Shown here: positions 24,201 through 47,029 of the stretch, in pieces
Layout of the letters: the number at the start of each line of letters is the position of its first letter
How positions within the stretch are numbered: the stretch's first letter is position 1
NCBI RefSeq assembly: GCF_021155775.2
Contig: NC_060238.1
Coordinates: forward strand, 7,736,001-7,800,000
Direction: 5' to 3'
DNA: 64,000 nt
Origin: Neodiprion pinetum
Taxonomy: Eukaryota; Arthropoda; Insecta; Hymenoptera; Diprionidae
Made by a program: the position numbers and the translations under genes
Notes under the pieces: generated by a model
What the model saw: only the letters and a program-made list of their open reading frames with translations
Database searches by the model: none
Told to the model about the DNA's origin: nothing

Positions 24201-25253
24201 ATCAGTGGTCGAAATATATTTGAAATCTCTTCTAAACTGCAAAAACTTTTTCCTAAGGTGCATTCAAATGGCTAATCATCGGAGTCAGCAATCAGCGTTG
24301 TTGTTTGAATGAAGTAACAAGGAACAGTTCGAAACATATTGCGTGTCTTATGCTATAAGGATATGTGCACCAAAAAACTGAATTTGGTGGTAAAACCGCA
24401 TATAATTTTTTTTCGCCTTATGTGCTACGAAGCGCATGTCTACACTAAAATTATTCGAAAAAATAAATAAAGGTAAGAGGCCCTATGTTTGGTGGATATG
24501 CCCTATCAGCTTCAAAATATATTTCGAACGACGCAAAAATCATCGAAACGTAAAGATTTATCTATTTCAGGAAACATTTTTAAAAAAATTTATCTTCTCA
24601 AAAAATAATATCGAACAGTTATATAGTTATAAGAAACTGTATAAAGTTATAAGCGGCGTTTTTTTTCTTTTTAGTTCTTGCGAGGGTTTTAAAAATCTGC
24701 GTTCCGAAGGTTTTTGAGTTTTGAGAGAAAAAAAATGCGGATGCGCTCTTATAGTATACCATTGGATGGAATGATGTTTTTATTGTACGGTTAATAGTGA
24801 AAGGGCGTAATCACTAGTAGGCACTTACGTCGTTCAAGCGTTAATCAACATTTTTATTCTTACGAAGAAAAAATTTTGTTTCTGCTCTTCTACCATTATA
24901 CGTGGTATAAGGTTGTATAACGACGCATACAACCTTATATTATTAGACACACGACGTATGTTAACAGAAATAAGTAGTAGTAAGTAACCGCAACAATTCA
25001 TTCATCTGTGATCACGCTCACAACCGGTGTCAAATGCCGGCTACACACACTTTCAAAGACAGGAATAAAATTGCTGTGCGTGAACATCGCCTCTCGACTA
25101 TCAGCTATGAATATTCACCTTGAATCTGAGATCTCCGACCGGAGGTGCGGCGTAAGGAACTCCTTTGAAAGATATAAAGGACCCTCCGAATTCATTCTCG
25201 ACCTCGGCACCGCGGAGCAATCCTTGTTTCACGTTGACAACCGGACCAGCCAT
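21252..25253 (-). CDS. carboxylesterase A (alpha-esterase type), 528 aa, 8 exons
   Basis: Exons in transcript order: 25119-25253, 23860-24142, 23608-23793, 23341-23540, 22653-22812, 22183-22500, 21508-21646, 21252-21417. All introns are GT-AG and all joins keep frame. The protein is an alpha/beta-hydrolase that hydrolyses carboxylic esters. Visible landmarks: N-terminal VVNVKQG and PPVGDLRF (exon 1), DDCLYLN near residue 83, oxyanion loop HGGGF at 103-107, nucleophile Ser185 in GHSAGG, Glu315 in SHEG, and His431 in GVAHGDEL. His184 replaces the usual Glu of GESAG. There is no signal peptide and the tail (ETYKY) lacks an ER-retention signal, so it is probably cytosolic. The start at 25253 matches the first exons of the sister genes; the frame stays open upstream to 25475 through a CA-rich repeat. 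It is the most downstream member of the array. Confidence 0.9.
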
Positions 25254-26722
25254 GACAAACTTTCTTCCTCCGACAAAACGGCATGCACTAAGCAACACGT
25301 GCTGCGCTGTACTATTTTTGGGTGTGTGTGTGCGTGTGTGCGTGTGTGTGAAAGAAGCCAAGCCGCAGAACGGAATAGCTACATGCTCGCGCATGTGCTG
25401 TACGCAGTATAAGCCGTGTCTTTTCTGTCTCACAGAGAGTGCGAGTGAAAGACTCCCGCTTGACGACATAAACAATTAAACTTTTAGTGAAGTGACGCTA
25501 TGTTATGAGTTGAAAGTTATAACGAGTTATAAGATTTTTAGAATCATTATAATGTTGTAATAACTTGGCGTCAAGACACTGCTGCGTCTCTTAATCCTAT
25601 GTTTTTTTCAGGAATAATAAAATGTGACCGCATGGATGTTTTCTGTTTTCCTTGCGTGATTGACAATCATGCGCCATAACCTCGCTATACGCAGTCTATG
25701 ATATTTACATACAAATACTTCTTTCCTCTTCCAAAAAAATGCTATTTCTGTTTGATCAAAGAGTAGTAAGGATGGCGGCTGCATTGACGGTGGAGCGAGA
25801 AATAAGCCGCATGACCACGTTATTGGGTTTCTGTGTTATCAAGATTTTCAAATTATCAAGCTATTTATAATAAATTGATTCGTAGCAAACATGTTGAAGG
25901 TTTTTTGCGTTAATGGGTTTTTGGATACATTGAAAAACGACTCATCTTAAAACTATCAATTCTTAAATATTACTGAAATTAAATTCTTGTACAATTAAAA
26001 TACGAGTACTATAAAAGTGTGATTAATTATGCTAATGCGAGTGTATATGACGGTATATCATAGTACAAACAGAAGTCATACGCGTGCGAAAGGGATGCAT
26101 AAGCTTTTTCAAAGACTTTACCAGTGTGAGAGAGACAACACTTCCCCACCGAGCTGTCTCTATCTTTACGGCAACGGCAAGCTAGCCATATACCTAACCA
26201 CGCAGTGATCTACCTAACCTAACTTAACCTTACCTGAGCTCACCATGCGGTGATTGTTGTTTTCCTCCTACATTATCGATGAGAGGAGCGACCACGGTTA
26301 CCAATCGTTGAAATTCCCCAGAACCAGAGGTAATTATATGTCAAAGTATTTATAACTTGGTAATCTAACGAACATTCAAAGTGCGAATGAGGGTCGGAGC
26401 GATGGAGTTGGACTGATTGTGAGTTTGTGTCCTCCCAAAACTCTTGTAAGAGTTCTTGCGGCCACAGGTCCAACTATAGAATCATCAATGATACGCTTCA
26501 ACGTCGGTATTTTCACCGATTTCGCTGATCTGTTTGGCTCCCGCAACGACTGCTTGTTCAAATTACAGACAAACGTCTTATATTATCACTACCACCGATG
26601 TTACAATAGTGCGTATTATTTGATTTAACAGTTGGTACTTCTTCTCAGCCTTTATATCAGCAGCCAGTCGAGGACGCAAGAGACTCACTGCAGGTGGAAT
26701 AGAAACGATTACTCAATGAAGG
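25254..26722. other. intergenic, esterase A 5' flank
   Basis: Contains the 5' region of gene A with a GT/CA repeat and, around 26205-26240, a few CCTAA/CTTAA words that are too short to be telomeric repeat. Short open frames are not supported. The mariner remnant begins at 26725. Confidence 0.4.
25321..25350. repeat. (GT)n/(CA)n microsatellite
   Basis: An imperfect alternating GT tract with a few GC steps, about 70 bp upstream of the esterase A start codon, so within its presumed promoter or 5' UTR. Alternating purine-pyrimidine tracts of this kind can adopt Z-DNA; any regulatory effect is speculation. Confidence 0.9.
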
Positions 26723-26724
26723 TA

Positions 26725-27475
26725 CGAGGTGTGGTTATTAAATAACCGGTCTGAAGTCATAAGACTTTTTATTCATCATCAATTACAGCAGAGGTTTTTT
26801 CGCCTTCAATGTACTCCCCTTGGCGATCCCTACACCGCTCCATACGACGTTTTCATTGTTGAAAGCAGTACTGGAAGTCCTCTTCTGTCAGCCGATTAAG
26901 AACCTCCGTCGCTTTTGCTTTAACCTTTTCCACAATTCCAAATCTTGTCCCCATTAGCGCCGACTTGACCTTAGGAAATAGAAGAAAGTCACAGGGGGCA
27001 AAGTCGGGCGAGTACGGTGGATGTTCCAACACGGTGATGCCGTATTTTGCGAGGAACGCTTTCACAGACAAGGCAGAATGGGCTGGTGCATTGTCTTGGT
27101 GAAGGATCCAGGACTTAGTCTTCCGCAAATCGGGTCGTCTTCTTACACGCTCACGTAGGGCCGTCAAAATCTCAATGTGGAACCGTACTTGCCCGACCTT
27201 GCCCCCTGTGACTTTTTTCTATTTCCCAAGGTCAAGTCGGCGCTGAAGGGGACAAGATTTGGAAGTGTGGAAGCGGTTAAAGTAAAAGCGACGGAAGTTC
27301 TTAAGCGGCTGACAGAAGAGGACTTCCAGCACTGCTTTCAACAATGAAAACGTCGTATGGAGCGGTGTAGGGATCGCCAATGGGAGTACATTGAAGGCGA
27401 AAAAACCTCTGCTGTAATTGGTGATGAATAAAAAGTGTTATGACTTCAGTCCGGTTATTTAATAGCCACACCTCG
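26725..27475. mobile_element. palindromic mariner remnant (two 3' halves head to head)
   Basis: The ends are CGAGGTGTGGYTATTAAATA inverted repeats flanked by TA on both sides (26723-26724 and 27476-27477), as expected for Tc1/mariner. The left part encodes on the minus strand (26853-27167) the last ~105 residues of a mariner transposase, with DNAPAH and PPYSPDFAPCDF carrying the second and third catalytic Asp. The right part (about 27176-27475) is a second, diverged copy of the same 3' region on the plus strand, with LPDLAPCDFF and ending FQHCFQQ. The N-terminal half, including the DNA-binding domain and first catalytic Asp, is absent, so it cannot make an active transposase. Confidence 0.9.
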
Positions 27476-27815
27476 TATGTAATAGAAGCAACAACCAGCT
27501 CCAGCCGTATGGAACCAGTATATGTCGAATTTGATGTTGGTGGATGGCGATATGTTAAAATGTTCTGCATTCAATTTGATGTTCAATCAGATTCAATAAG
27601 ATTGTTGAACAAACTTCTTTTATATCACCGTGACATGAGAACCGACTGTGAGTAATTGTATTATGCGAATAATTAAACATGTCGTTAATTCTATATCTTA
27701 CAATTATTTATACAGATTACAGGACAAGGGAATACAGATGCTATGTGAAACCTGAGGGTTTAGCAATCTCGCATTTACTCTTGTTCATCAGCGGATTTCA
27801 TTCCAACTCCGTAGA

Positions 27816-30800
27816 TCACTGCAGTTTTCTGGTAGTGTCAGTTGTACGGATACGTTTCCAAAACTGCCACAGTTTTTCGTCAGGATCAACTCCAGGCGTG
27901 AGCTCTGCGTCGATGTTCAAGTAATTCTTGGTGGTTGTTGATATTGGTTTCCAGTTTTCTGTGATTAATTCGTCAATTTGTGGCGTCGGATTTCTGTATC
28001 AATAAGCAGTTAGAGAATCACAGATGGATAGTGAATGAAGAACTACTTTACTAACTACTGGTGACACTTATAAATGGATTTCGTATTTACCCAGTCTTTG
28101 CAAAATCTGTCCACAACCTGAGGAATCTCTCGGAGATGATTTGTTCAACTGAACCTGGTTTGATAAAAGGAACGTCACGGAACGCTTCGGGGCGGAAGAT
28201 GTACGCCAACTCGTCCATGTGTCCAGCACCTGAAGAAACATTGCTCAAGTATGCATGTAACGACGTGCGTGTCTATATCTACATCTAAATGAATATAGTT
28301 GAGAAAGTCAATGACTATTGTAAAAAAAGAATTAACTTACCTTTAATATCGATTTCTAAACGCAGCAAATGCTTGCTCAGTTTCTCCGGTGAGTCGTGAG
28401 AGAAACGATAAAAATATGTTGGAGACTTTGCCTTGGCTTGAATTATCGCTGCTTCATGGATACCGAGGACGAAGCAAATGTCACCCAGAAATTGAACGTA
28501 ACTATCAATGTTATCCTTGGATATCTCCTTACCCCCAAAGTAATAATCCTTGATCTCTGCTCTGGCATGTGACATCTTTGATGTAGGAAATTCATATAAA
28601 ATACGGGATACTAGGTCCTCGAATATTTGCTCCATCCTCAAATCTCCCCGACTTGCGAATGCTGGGAATAACCGTACGATGAATTTGAAAGATAAATTTT
28701 TGTTTCATTGAATTTGAAACCATCGTATCCCTCAAGTGTCGTAGTAATTCAATTCACGGTCTTTATTGCGCTTAATTTGCTTACTCTGGATGAGGATAAC
28801 TCCCTCAACGCTGTTGTATCCAAACATGACAGGCACATCTTGCGCTTCGTAAATCAGTTCACAAGGATGACGTGGAATAAAGGGATCAGCGCTTTTGCTG
28901 TCAATGCTGGGTCCAAATGGAATAAGTGATCCGGTTTTATCCTGAAAAATGTCAGAAGCTTCTTGGGAAGAGTTCTTCTATCATCCACAACTAGTTCTAC
29001 TGATTTTTAACGATAATACAATTGTAGCAAAATCTGCACAGGTGTGGAATTGGTAAGCAACCATTTGGATTCACTTGAAATTGATCCAAGTCACTTGGAG
29101 TCTAATGAAGTCAGCTAAAGTCATTTGAATTTACTTAAAAGGTTTTCGTAACAATGAGGTCCTCTAAAATCATGTTCATCCTGTTGAAGCTAGTTCAAGT
29201 CTTTTGTATCCAATTGCAGTATTTCGAATTCATAAAGAATTAAAGCTGCTTTCACACAGAATGATCAATCCCGTATATTCATTCTATCCGTTAAATCATA
29301 CGTACTACCCGCGTATAATTACCCAGAATAGTCAATGAGTGTGCACGAACCGGAAGGCTGGCAAGTTTCTGCAGAGCGCCGGCAAGTTCATGAGCTGCGA
29401 TAGTACGAAGATATTTAACGATTTCCTTCGAGTCAGTGGTTTCCTTCCCGAGGTGGGCGACGAGGCGACGTGCCAAATTGACAGGACTGGTGGTACATGA
29501 CCATGGATTAATTGCCACGCCACTTTGTACGATTGCCTTATGAAAAAGGCCTAAAAATATAAGAATCATCAGTCGTCAAATAATTGTCATAGCTTTTCAC
29601 TTTGAACACAACCACCGAGAACAGAAGAAAGCACTATCCACGTACTGTCTTGTCAAGAATCATATTACATTTATTCTTCAATGTTTCAGCGAAGACAAAA
29701 ATATGCTCGCACCCTTACTAAACGGTGACAGAAGATGGTAATGAACGGAAGCACCACCAGCACTTTCTCCAAAGATTGTCACGTTGTTCGGATCTCCACC
29801 AAATTGGGCGATATTTTCCTTCACCCATTTCAGGGCAGCGGCCTGATCTTTTAGTCCCATATTTCCGGCTGCCTCCTCATCTTCAAGCTGGAGAAAGCCT
29901 GTAGACATCGGAAATTGACAAATAAAATTCACTTTGCTGGGAAATAGTGATTGCAAAAATTGGCTCACCAAAAATGCCAAGTCGGTAATGAATTTTGACG
30001 ACAACCACATTGTGCTTCACTAAATAGTCTGGGCCGTAAAGCTTAGACCCGGCGTCACCCCACATGAAACCTCCGCCATGAATCCAAACCATTACTGGTC
30101 GTGATCCTTTCAAGGACGTTGTGGCCACATCGAGGTAAAGACAGTCCTCATCCCCCTCAATTTTTTCAGAATATATTTCAAGTTGTGGACACTGAGGGCC
30201 TTCATCTAAGGCTTCGCGCACGCCAGTCCATGCCTGCTTCGGTTGCGGGTCCTATTGAGTTTTTTCAATCAAAGTTTGAGCATTAGTGACAAGTCGTTCG
30301 ATAGACTGGTATTTGCAATTAAATCGATGCTGTCAAGTTCGGCATTTACCAAACGGAAAATCTCTACTCTGATAACGTACCACAACAAAAAATAGAAACA
30401 GACCGTAAGATACGCACGTGTGCAATGACATAAGCTTAATAATTATGCTTGTGTAGGTACGCGTATTTCCCTTACTTCGAACTGGCAAATTGTACTCTGA
30501 ATCTTATCACACCGATAAGAATCCGTGATAGGTAAGACTTCCAACGGTAAAAGAAGTGTGGGGGTGTAATCAACTACTGGTGATGTAAGAGGATTACCCT
30601 TTGCATTCAATTTAAAATGTGTCCGATGTTTTGGCAACATACGAATGAATCGAAACATGGAAACGCTCGGAATTCTTTAATAAATCAGAATCACCACTTT
30701 CTTTCTGTAACCTTTGACATTCATTAACGTATTGTGCAATGGATTCCAATTATAAACATCATCGCCATATATGTTAAGTCGAAGAGGTCAGTGAAAAAAA

Positions 30801-31267
30801 ATATAACTGATATGATTTTGAACTTTTTAATATGTACCAACTGAGTGCGTAATGTATTTGGTATCTAGGTTTTCAGTATTAAAATGAAAATTGCATGCGA
30901 AATGTGATGTGTCCAAAGCCCGTACAGAGAAATCAAATTTCAATTAGTAGCATATAGTAGCAATAGTTGGACAGTTTCAGGACGTAATCTGGTATATAAA
31001 AATGTAGTCTAAGTCAGCAAAATTTCGTTGGAAATTCACAGAAGCTACATCTACATCATTTGTTGAAATAATTAGACAAAGCTTCCTAACTATCTATTCG
31101 GAGATGTCAGTCCAGTCCAGTTAAACACTTACCTTGAATCTTAACTCGCCGACTGGTGGCTCGGCGAAAGGAACGCCCTTGAAAGAAATGAAGGCCTCTC
31201 CAACCTTGCTCTTGACCTCAGCACCCCGGAGCCAACCTTGCTTGACAAGAACAGTTGGGCGGTACAT
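27816..31267 (-). CDS. carboxylesterase B (alpha-esterase type), 532 aa, 8 exons
   Basis: Exons in transcript order: 31133-31267, 29969-30251, 29713-29898, 29351-29550, 28785-28941, 28341-28661, 28091-28229, 27816-27993. All joins are GT-AG and in frame. Landmarks: start MYRPTVLVKQG, PPVGELRF at the end of exon 1, EDCLYLD, oxyanion loop HGGGF, Ser185 in GESAGGAS, Glu314 in YNSVEG, His431 in GAGHMDEL, and the C-terminal tail TTDTTRKLQ. The complete triad predicts an active ester hydrolase, probably cytosolic because no signal peptide is present. It lies 2.6 kb upstream of gene A on the same strand, with the mariner remnant between. Exon 6 is the longest version in the array (321 nt). Intron 4 (28942-29350) holds degenerate 'tcacttgaa' words. 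Confidence 0.9.
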
Positions 31268-34200
31268 AACTGACGCTTCTCTCTGATGGACTAGAAGCAA
31301 ATTCCGTAATCATTTCGAAGCCATCCTTATATCCCCTCTTACCTGATTTATTTGACAGATTACTCAAGAATGACGTTGGCGATTTATCGTATCTTAGTGC
31401 TTGGATATATTCGATCTTGGCATATATTGTACCAGTGAACGAGTGCTCAAAATTCATGGTCAGGGTTACGTGCTAATAAAGAGAACATCGGACGCACATC
31501 CTTGATCTACACCAATATTCGCCCACTGATCACGACATCGTGTATTTTTAATTATAATTACTAGAGATCCACTAAAATGAACTATGACACTAATAATCGG
31601 TAAATTAAAGATTCAACTATATGAGAATTCTCGTGTTTCTACTGCACAACTACGGCTCTATGCCTTAAATCATTCCTATGAAGGAGATGATGTATCCTCC
31701 AACCACACTCTTGATCGCACAATCAGCTCCACAGAGCGTGATCCTTCTGTTAGGACAACCGTTGTTAGCTGGATCATGTAGAATGTTGTCAATCTTACAG
31801 ACTAACTCTTAAGTCCACGGCTATCCTTAATACGTAACCCCACCTGTCTTTTACGATGAATCCATTACACATCACTGCATATCTCTTACTATACAGGCGC
31901 GTAGAAATAACGTAAGAGAAAATCGATATTCAAGAAATCGAGTCACGTCCAATTTGAGTAAACATTTCATTCTATTCCCGTAAAAATATGCTGTTTCAAT
32001 ACTCAATACCTGTAAATATTATGTAGAAATATTCATTATATTAAACACAGAATTATAGGTAATTCAAAATTTATAATTTCAACCCAGAAAAAATGATTGC
32101 TGACGTAGGGCTATTTTTAAATACCTCAAAATTAGTATTCATGAATCAGGCACATTACGTCTAATTAGGTCATAATTTCATAGATTCTATCTCCAAGTAT
32201 TTTCCACTAGGTATTTTGTATTGATACACATCCACTTAAGATACCAGCAACCTTGTACCATAATTACCTGATAATGAGTCGCACGCTTTGAACAGTGTAA
32301 CGCGCAACGGTTGCGATTTTAAAATAAAAGGAATGCCACAATGAAAGCTCCTTTCCCACCATTCATGCAAACTCACGATACAATCCACCATAGTAATGAC
32401 ATATGGGCATTAAGTAGAAAATAAGATGTATTGGTTCAACTTTTTAGGTATCGAAGGTCAACGAACAATTATCAAAAATCATTAAAAATTATCACGTTCC
32501 ATTGACGTTCCCGTCCTTGGAGGGCGGGGGGTTTCTCAGAGCTATCGAATTATTTACAAAACCCAATGCATGATTCTGTATAATAGAAAAAAAGTTAGAT
32601 TACAGAACAAAGACTGGAAGAGAGATCGGATGTTCTTTTACAGAATTGCGAAGTGAATACTTTCATCATAATACTTAGAACAAAACCGTGAAAAATGATC
32701 AAGAACAGTTTATGTTCGGTTCAAATGTCCAACGGTCGTCAACTATAACGAGAATTAGGTTAGAGATTCGCAATCTTTCTGTAATTCGTTATATAAGTTG
32801 TGTCAAAGACCTTGTAAGAAAAAAAAAATCTGTTTTTATTCGTGAGGATGCTTGAGTACCATGATATTAAATAATTTCTCAAGTTTTTAAGAAAACTGCA
32901 CCTGAGTGACGTTACCCACAACCAATGCCAGTTAGAGGACGGCGACAAGGACGAGAATAAATTACGAAGAAGGTGGCAACTCGGCCAAACACTGGGATAT
33001 GGAGTCTACTATCGTGGATATATTGCTCAAACATAAAAGACTATCAGAAATGCTTTTTCTCGCAAAACTATCAGACATAGCCAAACGCTCTCGCAGCTTT
33101 ACTTGTAGAGCTCGCCGAGACCTTGAAAGCTCGTGAACGTAACTTTCCTCTAGGTATCAGTGAAAGTTTAGTCAGCGTTCGCATAAATTCGTGATCCCGT
33201 TCCGATTTGACTTACATATGTATATCATTACATCTCAAGAATTATTGATCTGGCTGTAACAAAAATTCAGCCCAAAACCTAGCTAGACGTAGCATAGATC
33301 CATAGAAAAAAAAACATCCAAATCGATTGAACAGTTCTGGTGTTATAAGCGAACATATGAACAAGCAGAGAGAAGTTGAGTTTTACATTATATGCATTAT
33401 AGGTATATGCCCCACGGGGCATTCCGCGTCAATTCGATCACGGTTTCTAATTTTGCTGAAAAATTTGTATGCACTTGTCCGAACTTTAAAATAATATCCT
33501 GAATTTTTTCAGATTTCTTTTTTTAGAAAGTTTGTTTTACTTACGGTTTTTTAAAACCAACATGTCTTTGGCCGTAGCTTAGAAATCTGCAAAAATTCTG
33601 TAAATCAAAATGGTTCAGCTTAAACCTAGAGTGAGCCAGCGTTGTCGTCTTGTTCCTCAAGTTTTTTTCTGGAGAAATATTTTCATATGTAACACTGGAT
33701 AGTTAGTATTTTTCTCGAACAAAAACAATTGATAGGAAAAATCCGGACAAATTCTTAAAATTCTTGGATTGTGTATAAAATTGTTTCAGTAGCAGTCCAC
33801 AAAAACCTGACTATTGCTTCTATTTTTGTTCATTTGTTTTTACTTTTCGAAGTTCGAATTGTAATAGAAGCAAACGCCGACCCCCTACGAGTCTAGCCTT
33901 CAAAATTTTTTATGTTTTAAGCAAGATTTGTCGGGATTTTAATAAATCGCAATAGTAAATTCGTAGAATTTATGCCATTTCTTTATTTCTGCCTCAAATG
34001 AAAATATGTTGTTCAGAATTCTGTATTGAATGGGGCTGTCAAGCCCTTTTTCGCGTCTGAAAAACGTAGACTTCGATATTCGGAGATAAGTACGCCAGAG
34101 TCAAAATCGACCACGGCACCCCCTTAATGGGAGATCAAATTTTACGAAAAACTCCTAACGCCGACACCAGTGAACCAGCTGAATATTTGACACCAGTTTC

Positions 34201-36537
34201 TCATTACAAATGAAAATCTCATATAATGTCAATCTGAAGCTTCTTGAATGGACTGAAAAAACATATTTGTCTATTCGAATATTCTAACATTAAATTAGAA
34301 CCCGACGATAATAGAGTTGATCAACAATGGTGAAAACAAGTCGTCAGCTCGACCTATATGAGAACAATTTGACAATGTGATTAATAAACCAAAGAATGCG
34401 AGACGCACAAGACGCATTATATATCGTTCTACTTTCTTGTTATTTTATTTTATCACCTTTCGGAAAATCGTGGGAACGATCGTCAGGGAAATATTACAAG
34501 CATGTCATTTACCTATTTAGCAAATCAAGCGTAACGCCAAAAGATAGAAGGTTGAGTAGAAATTAATGGCTCCAAGTGATAATATCCCGAAACTTTCAAC
34601 ACCTCGCAACAAAATATCTCGTCAAAATAAACTCGCAATAATAACACACAACAATAATATCATGAGACAATATAACCATAGACAAAAACATCTCACGATA
34701 AAAACATCTTATGGGACAAAATGAGTTCATCTGCGTTGTATGCGGTTTGTGGCGTGTGCCGGATCAATGGGACAATTAGTGCAGACGACGTTCAAATAAA
34801 TATTATTCTCGTGAATTTTGACCCTGGTTATTTTGTCGATGTTATTTGGTCTCTGTTTATTTTGACTTGAGTTATTTTGTCGTTTAATATTCTTGTGACA
34901 AGTTGTTATGTCGTGGGTAACTTAGGCGGGTTATTTTGTCGTTGAGATATATTCACGTGGCACCAAATTAATGTATCTAAAATAATAACGATAGCGAAAA
35001 ACAACAGGCAAGCGGCAAATAACACCGACTCATGCATGAATCGGTACTACTTCGTTATAAGAGGATTTACCTTCCGTTCCGATTGAGCGAGATTTATGGC
35101 TTCCCCCACTCTACCTTTGGTACCCGAGGTCTTCCAACTTTGACGCGGACTTCTCGTGACAAGTGAACAATGAGTTACGTTGATTCATACGTGTTCAGAC
35201 ACCGAATTCGTATACAGAATTCTGAAGATTCTCTTGTAACGAGGTAATACTGTAGTAGGAACGCACTATAGCACGTGAAAATAGGCTTGACATGTATTCT
35301 ATAATGTGTACCCTACAAGTTTACTCGTGTTTATTTTGGTTGATCTCTATTTTGTTTTGCAAATTTTTTTTTATTACTCTAATGCTTCAGACTATTTATA
35401 CCTCATATCTTTATATTTTACTATATTAAGATTGGACTGTTGCCCTCCCTGGGTTCGCCTCTTGGATACTTTTCCCTTGAATAAATGAAAACTAAATAAA
35501 TAAGTTAGGTGTATAACACCAGTGAACGCAATTCCTGGAAAACCAGGGATTATAAAAGAATATTCTAAAATGCATCTTCACTACGTCGGATTGCAGAAGA
35601 ATTATCATGGTTTAGTTCTGGAATTAAACATTCCAGCTTGACTGTACGAAGAATCATTAAATAAATAGAATCCCGATCGATTAACAGAAAAAAAAGAACA
35701 GAAATCAGTTGAAAATCGGCAATATAATAATTAAACCTGAATTTTCATTGTCTAGTCAATCGAAAACTTGTTTATAATATACCATTTTATCAATGATATT
35801 AAGATATTAGGTGATTTGTACTAAAATATGGCCGTCACTTTTCTTATTCTTCTCGTTACACAATTACTACTTTATTATTCTTCTATGTTTATTTTGTATT
35901 ATTTCACTTTTATTAATTCTTCTTAACGATTATTGCGTGTAATAAACGTTCTCGATACTTTTGTTTTATTGGACAAGGGAATATGTATGTAATCATTTCA
36001 GCCGACACGTCCAGAATCACTGGTTTTCTCGGCTGATGAGTCTATGAGGTATGTCAATGGGTGATTTGGCAGTTTCACCCACAAGAACATAATATTTTTT
36101 AACCAATCCAAATGGAAAAGTATTCTCATAATGAGAAATGAATACTATAATTCTCTCAATTCAAATTAAGAAAAAAAAAAAAAAAACTGCCAGATCGCAT
36201 CTTGACATGCCTTACTTTGGAGGGTAGTTTTACCCCCTTAAAGTGTTTAATGGCAGGTAAAAAACAACGTGTCACTTAGTTTTCAATCTACTATAACATG
36301 TTCCAAATAAATCAATTCCAAGAGATTGACCTGGGATATGTTCTTCGTTAGTATACCTAAATACCTTTTATACCGGCACGACTGCGTCTTATTGCAAGGC
36401 GTAGATGTTAACTCTTAAACGCCCTCCCATCAAAGGAATTTGGATGAATATGGAAGAACAAATACAACAACGTCGAAGTATTACTGAATAAACTTATCAC
36501 CGCTGAACAAACACGCAAGAAAAAAGTACGTCTACTG
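31268..36537. other. 5.3-kb intergenic region between esterases B and C
   Basis: No gene is supported. Bases 35306-35490 have an open 60-codon plus-strand frame ending FPLNK just before an AATAAATG that may be the tail of an old retroelement. A poly(A) run lies at 36171-36186. The rest is unremarkable AT-rich sequence. The promoter of gene B must lie within the first few hundred bases above 31267. Confidence 0.4.
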
Positions 36538-46450
<9,913 letters not shown>

Positions 46451-46638
46451 CTCTGAGTAGCTCAACTGATAGACAGACCGCAACGCATGCAGTTGGATTG
46501 ACGTAAACCTGGTGTTCTCTCTTCTCGCCCCCTCTTCTCGCGTTTACTTATCAAGTCGTTTACGAGATAGCCCAGTTACGTAACGTAACACTGGCCAGTG
46601 TTCAACTTATTATGTTATTTATCTGTAATACCGCATTA

Positions 46639-47026
46639 GGGGCCGTCCATTAATCACGTGATCTTTTTTTAAGCATTTTTCAACCCCCCCTCCCCCTTGG
46701 TGATGGGTGGTGAGGTTTAAGACTACCCCCCCACCCCCCGCCCAACATCACGTTTATTTTTAGTATCTAAAAAAAATCTAAAATTTTTTAGAATATCTTA
46801 GAATATAATCCTAAGTACAGATATAAAATATAATCTTATCTTATTCTGATATTAACGACAATGATAAAAATGTCTAGATAGAAAGGTTAATAATGAAAAA
46901 ATAAATACACGTGATATCTTATTACACCCCCCCCCCCCCCCCCCACCCCTCTTGTGACATTTCGTGATTTTTGTCACCCCCCCCCCCGCCCCCCTTTCAA
47001 GCCTCACGTGATTAATGGACGGCCCC
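46639..47026. mobile_element. 388-bp MITE with TTA target duplication and long C-runs
   Basis: The termini are perfect inverted repeats GGGGCCGTCCATTAATCACG, continuing TGA, at 46639-46661 and 47004-47026. TTA is duplicated on both sides (46636-46638 and 47027-47029). A 3-bp TWA duplication is characteristic of PIF/Harbinger-group elements, so a non-autonomous member is the best guess. Each end carries a CACGTG E-box. The interior has long C-tracts (46683-46696, 46725-46743, 46926-46949, 46975-46997). It ends 189 bp upstream of the esterase C start codon. Confidence 0.85.
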
Positions 47027-47029
47027 TTA

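Noticed and set aside
25254..25475. In-frame upstream extension of esterase A
   Set aside because: It translates the CA-rich repeat (Thr-His runs) and has no counterpart in most sister genes; the ATG at 25253 aligns with the other first exons.
26195..26245. CCTAA-like words suggesting telomeric (TTAGG)n repeat
   Set aside because: Only two or three imperfect units are present, too few to call telomeric sequence.
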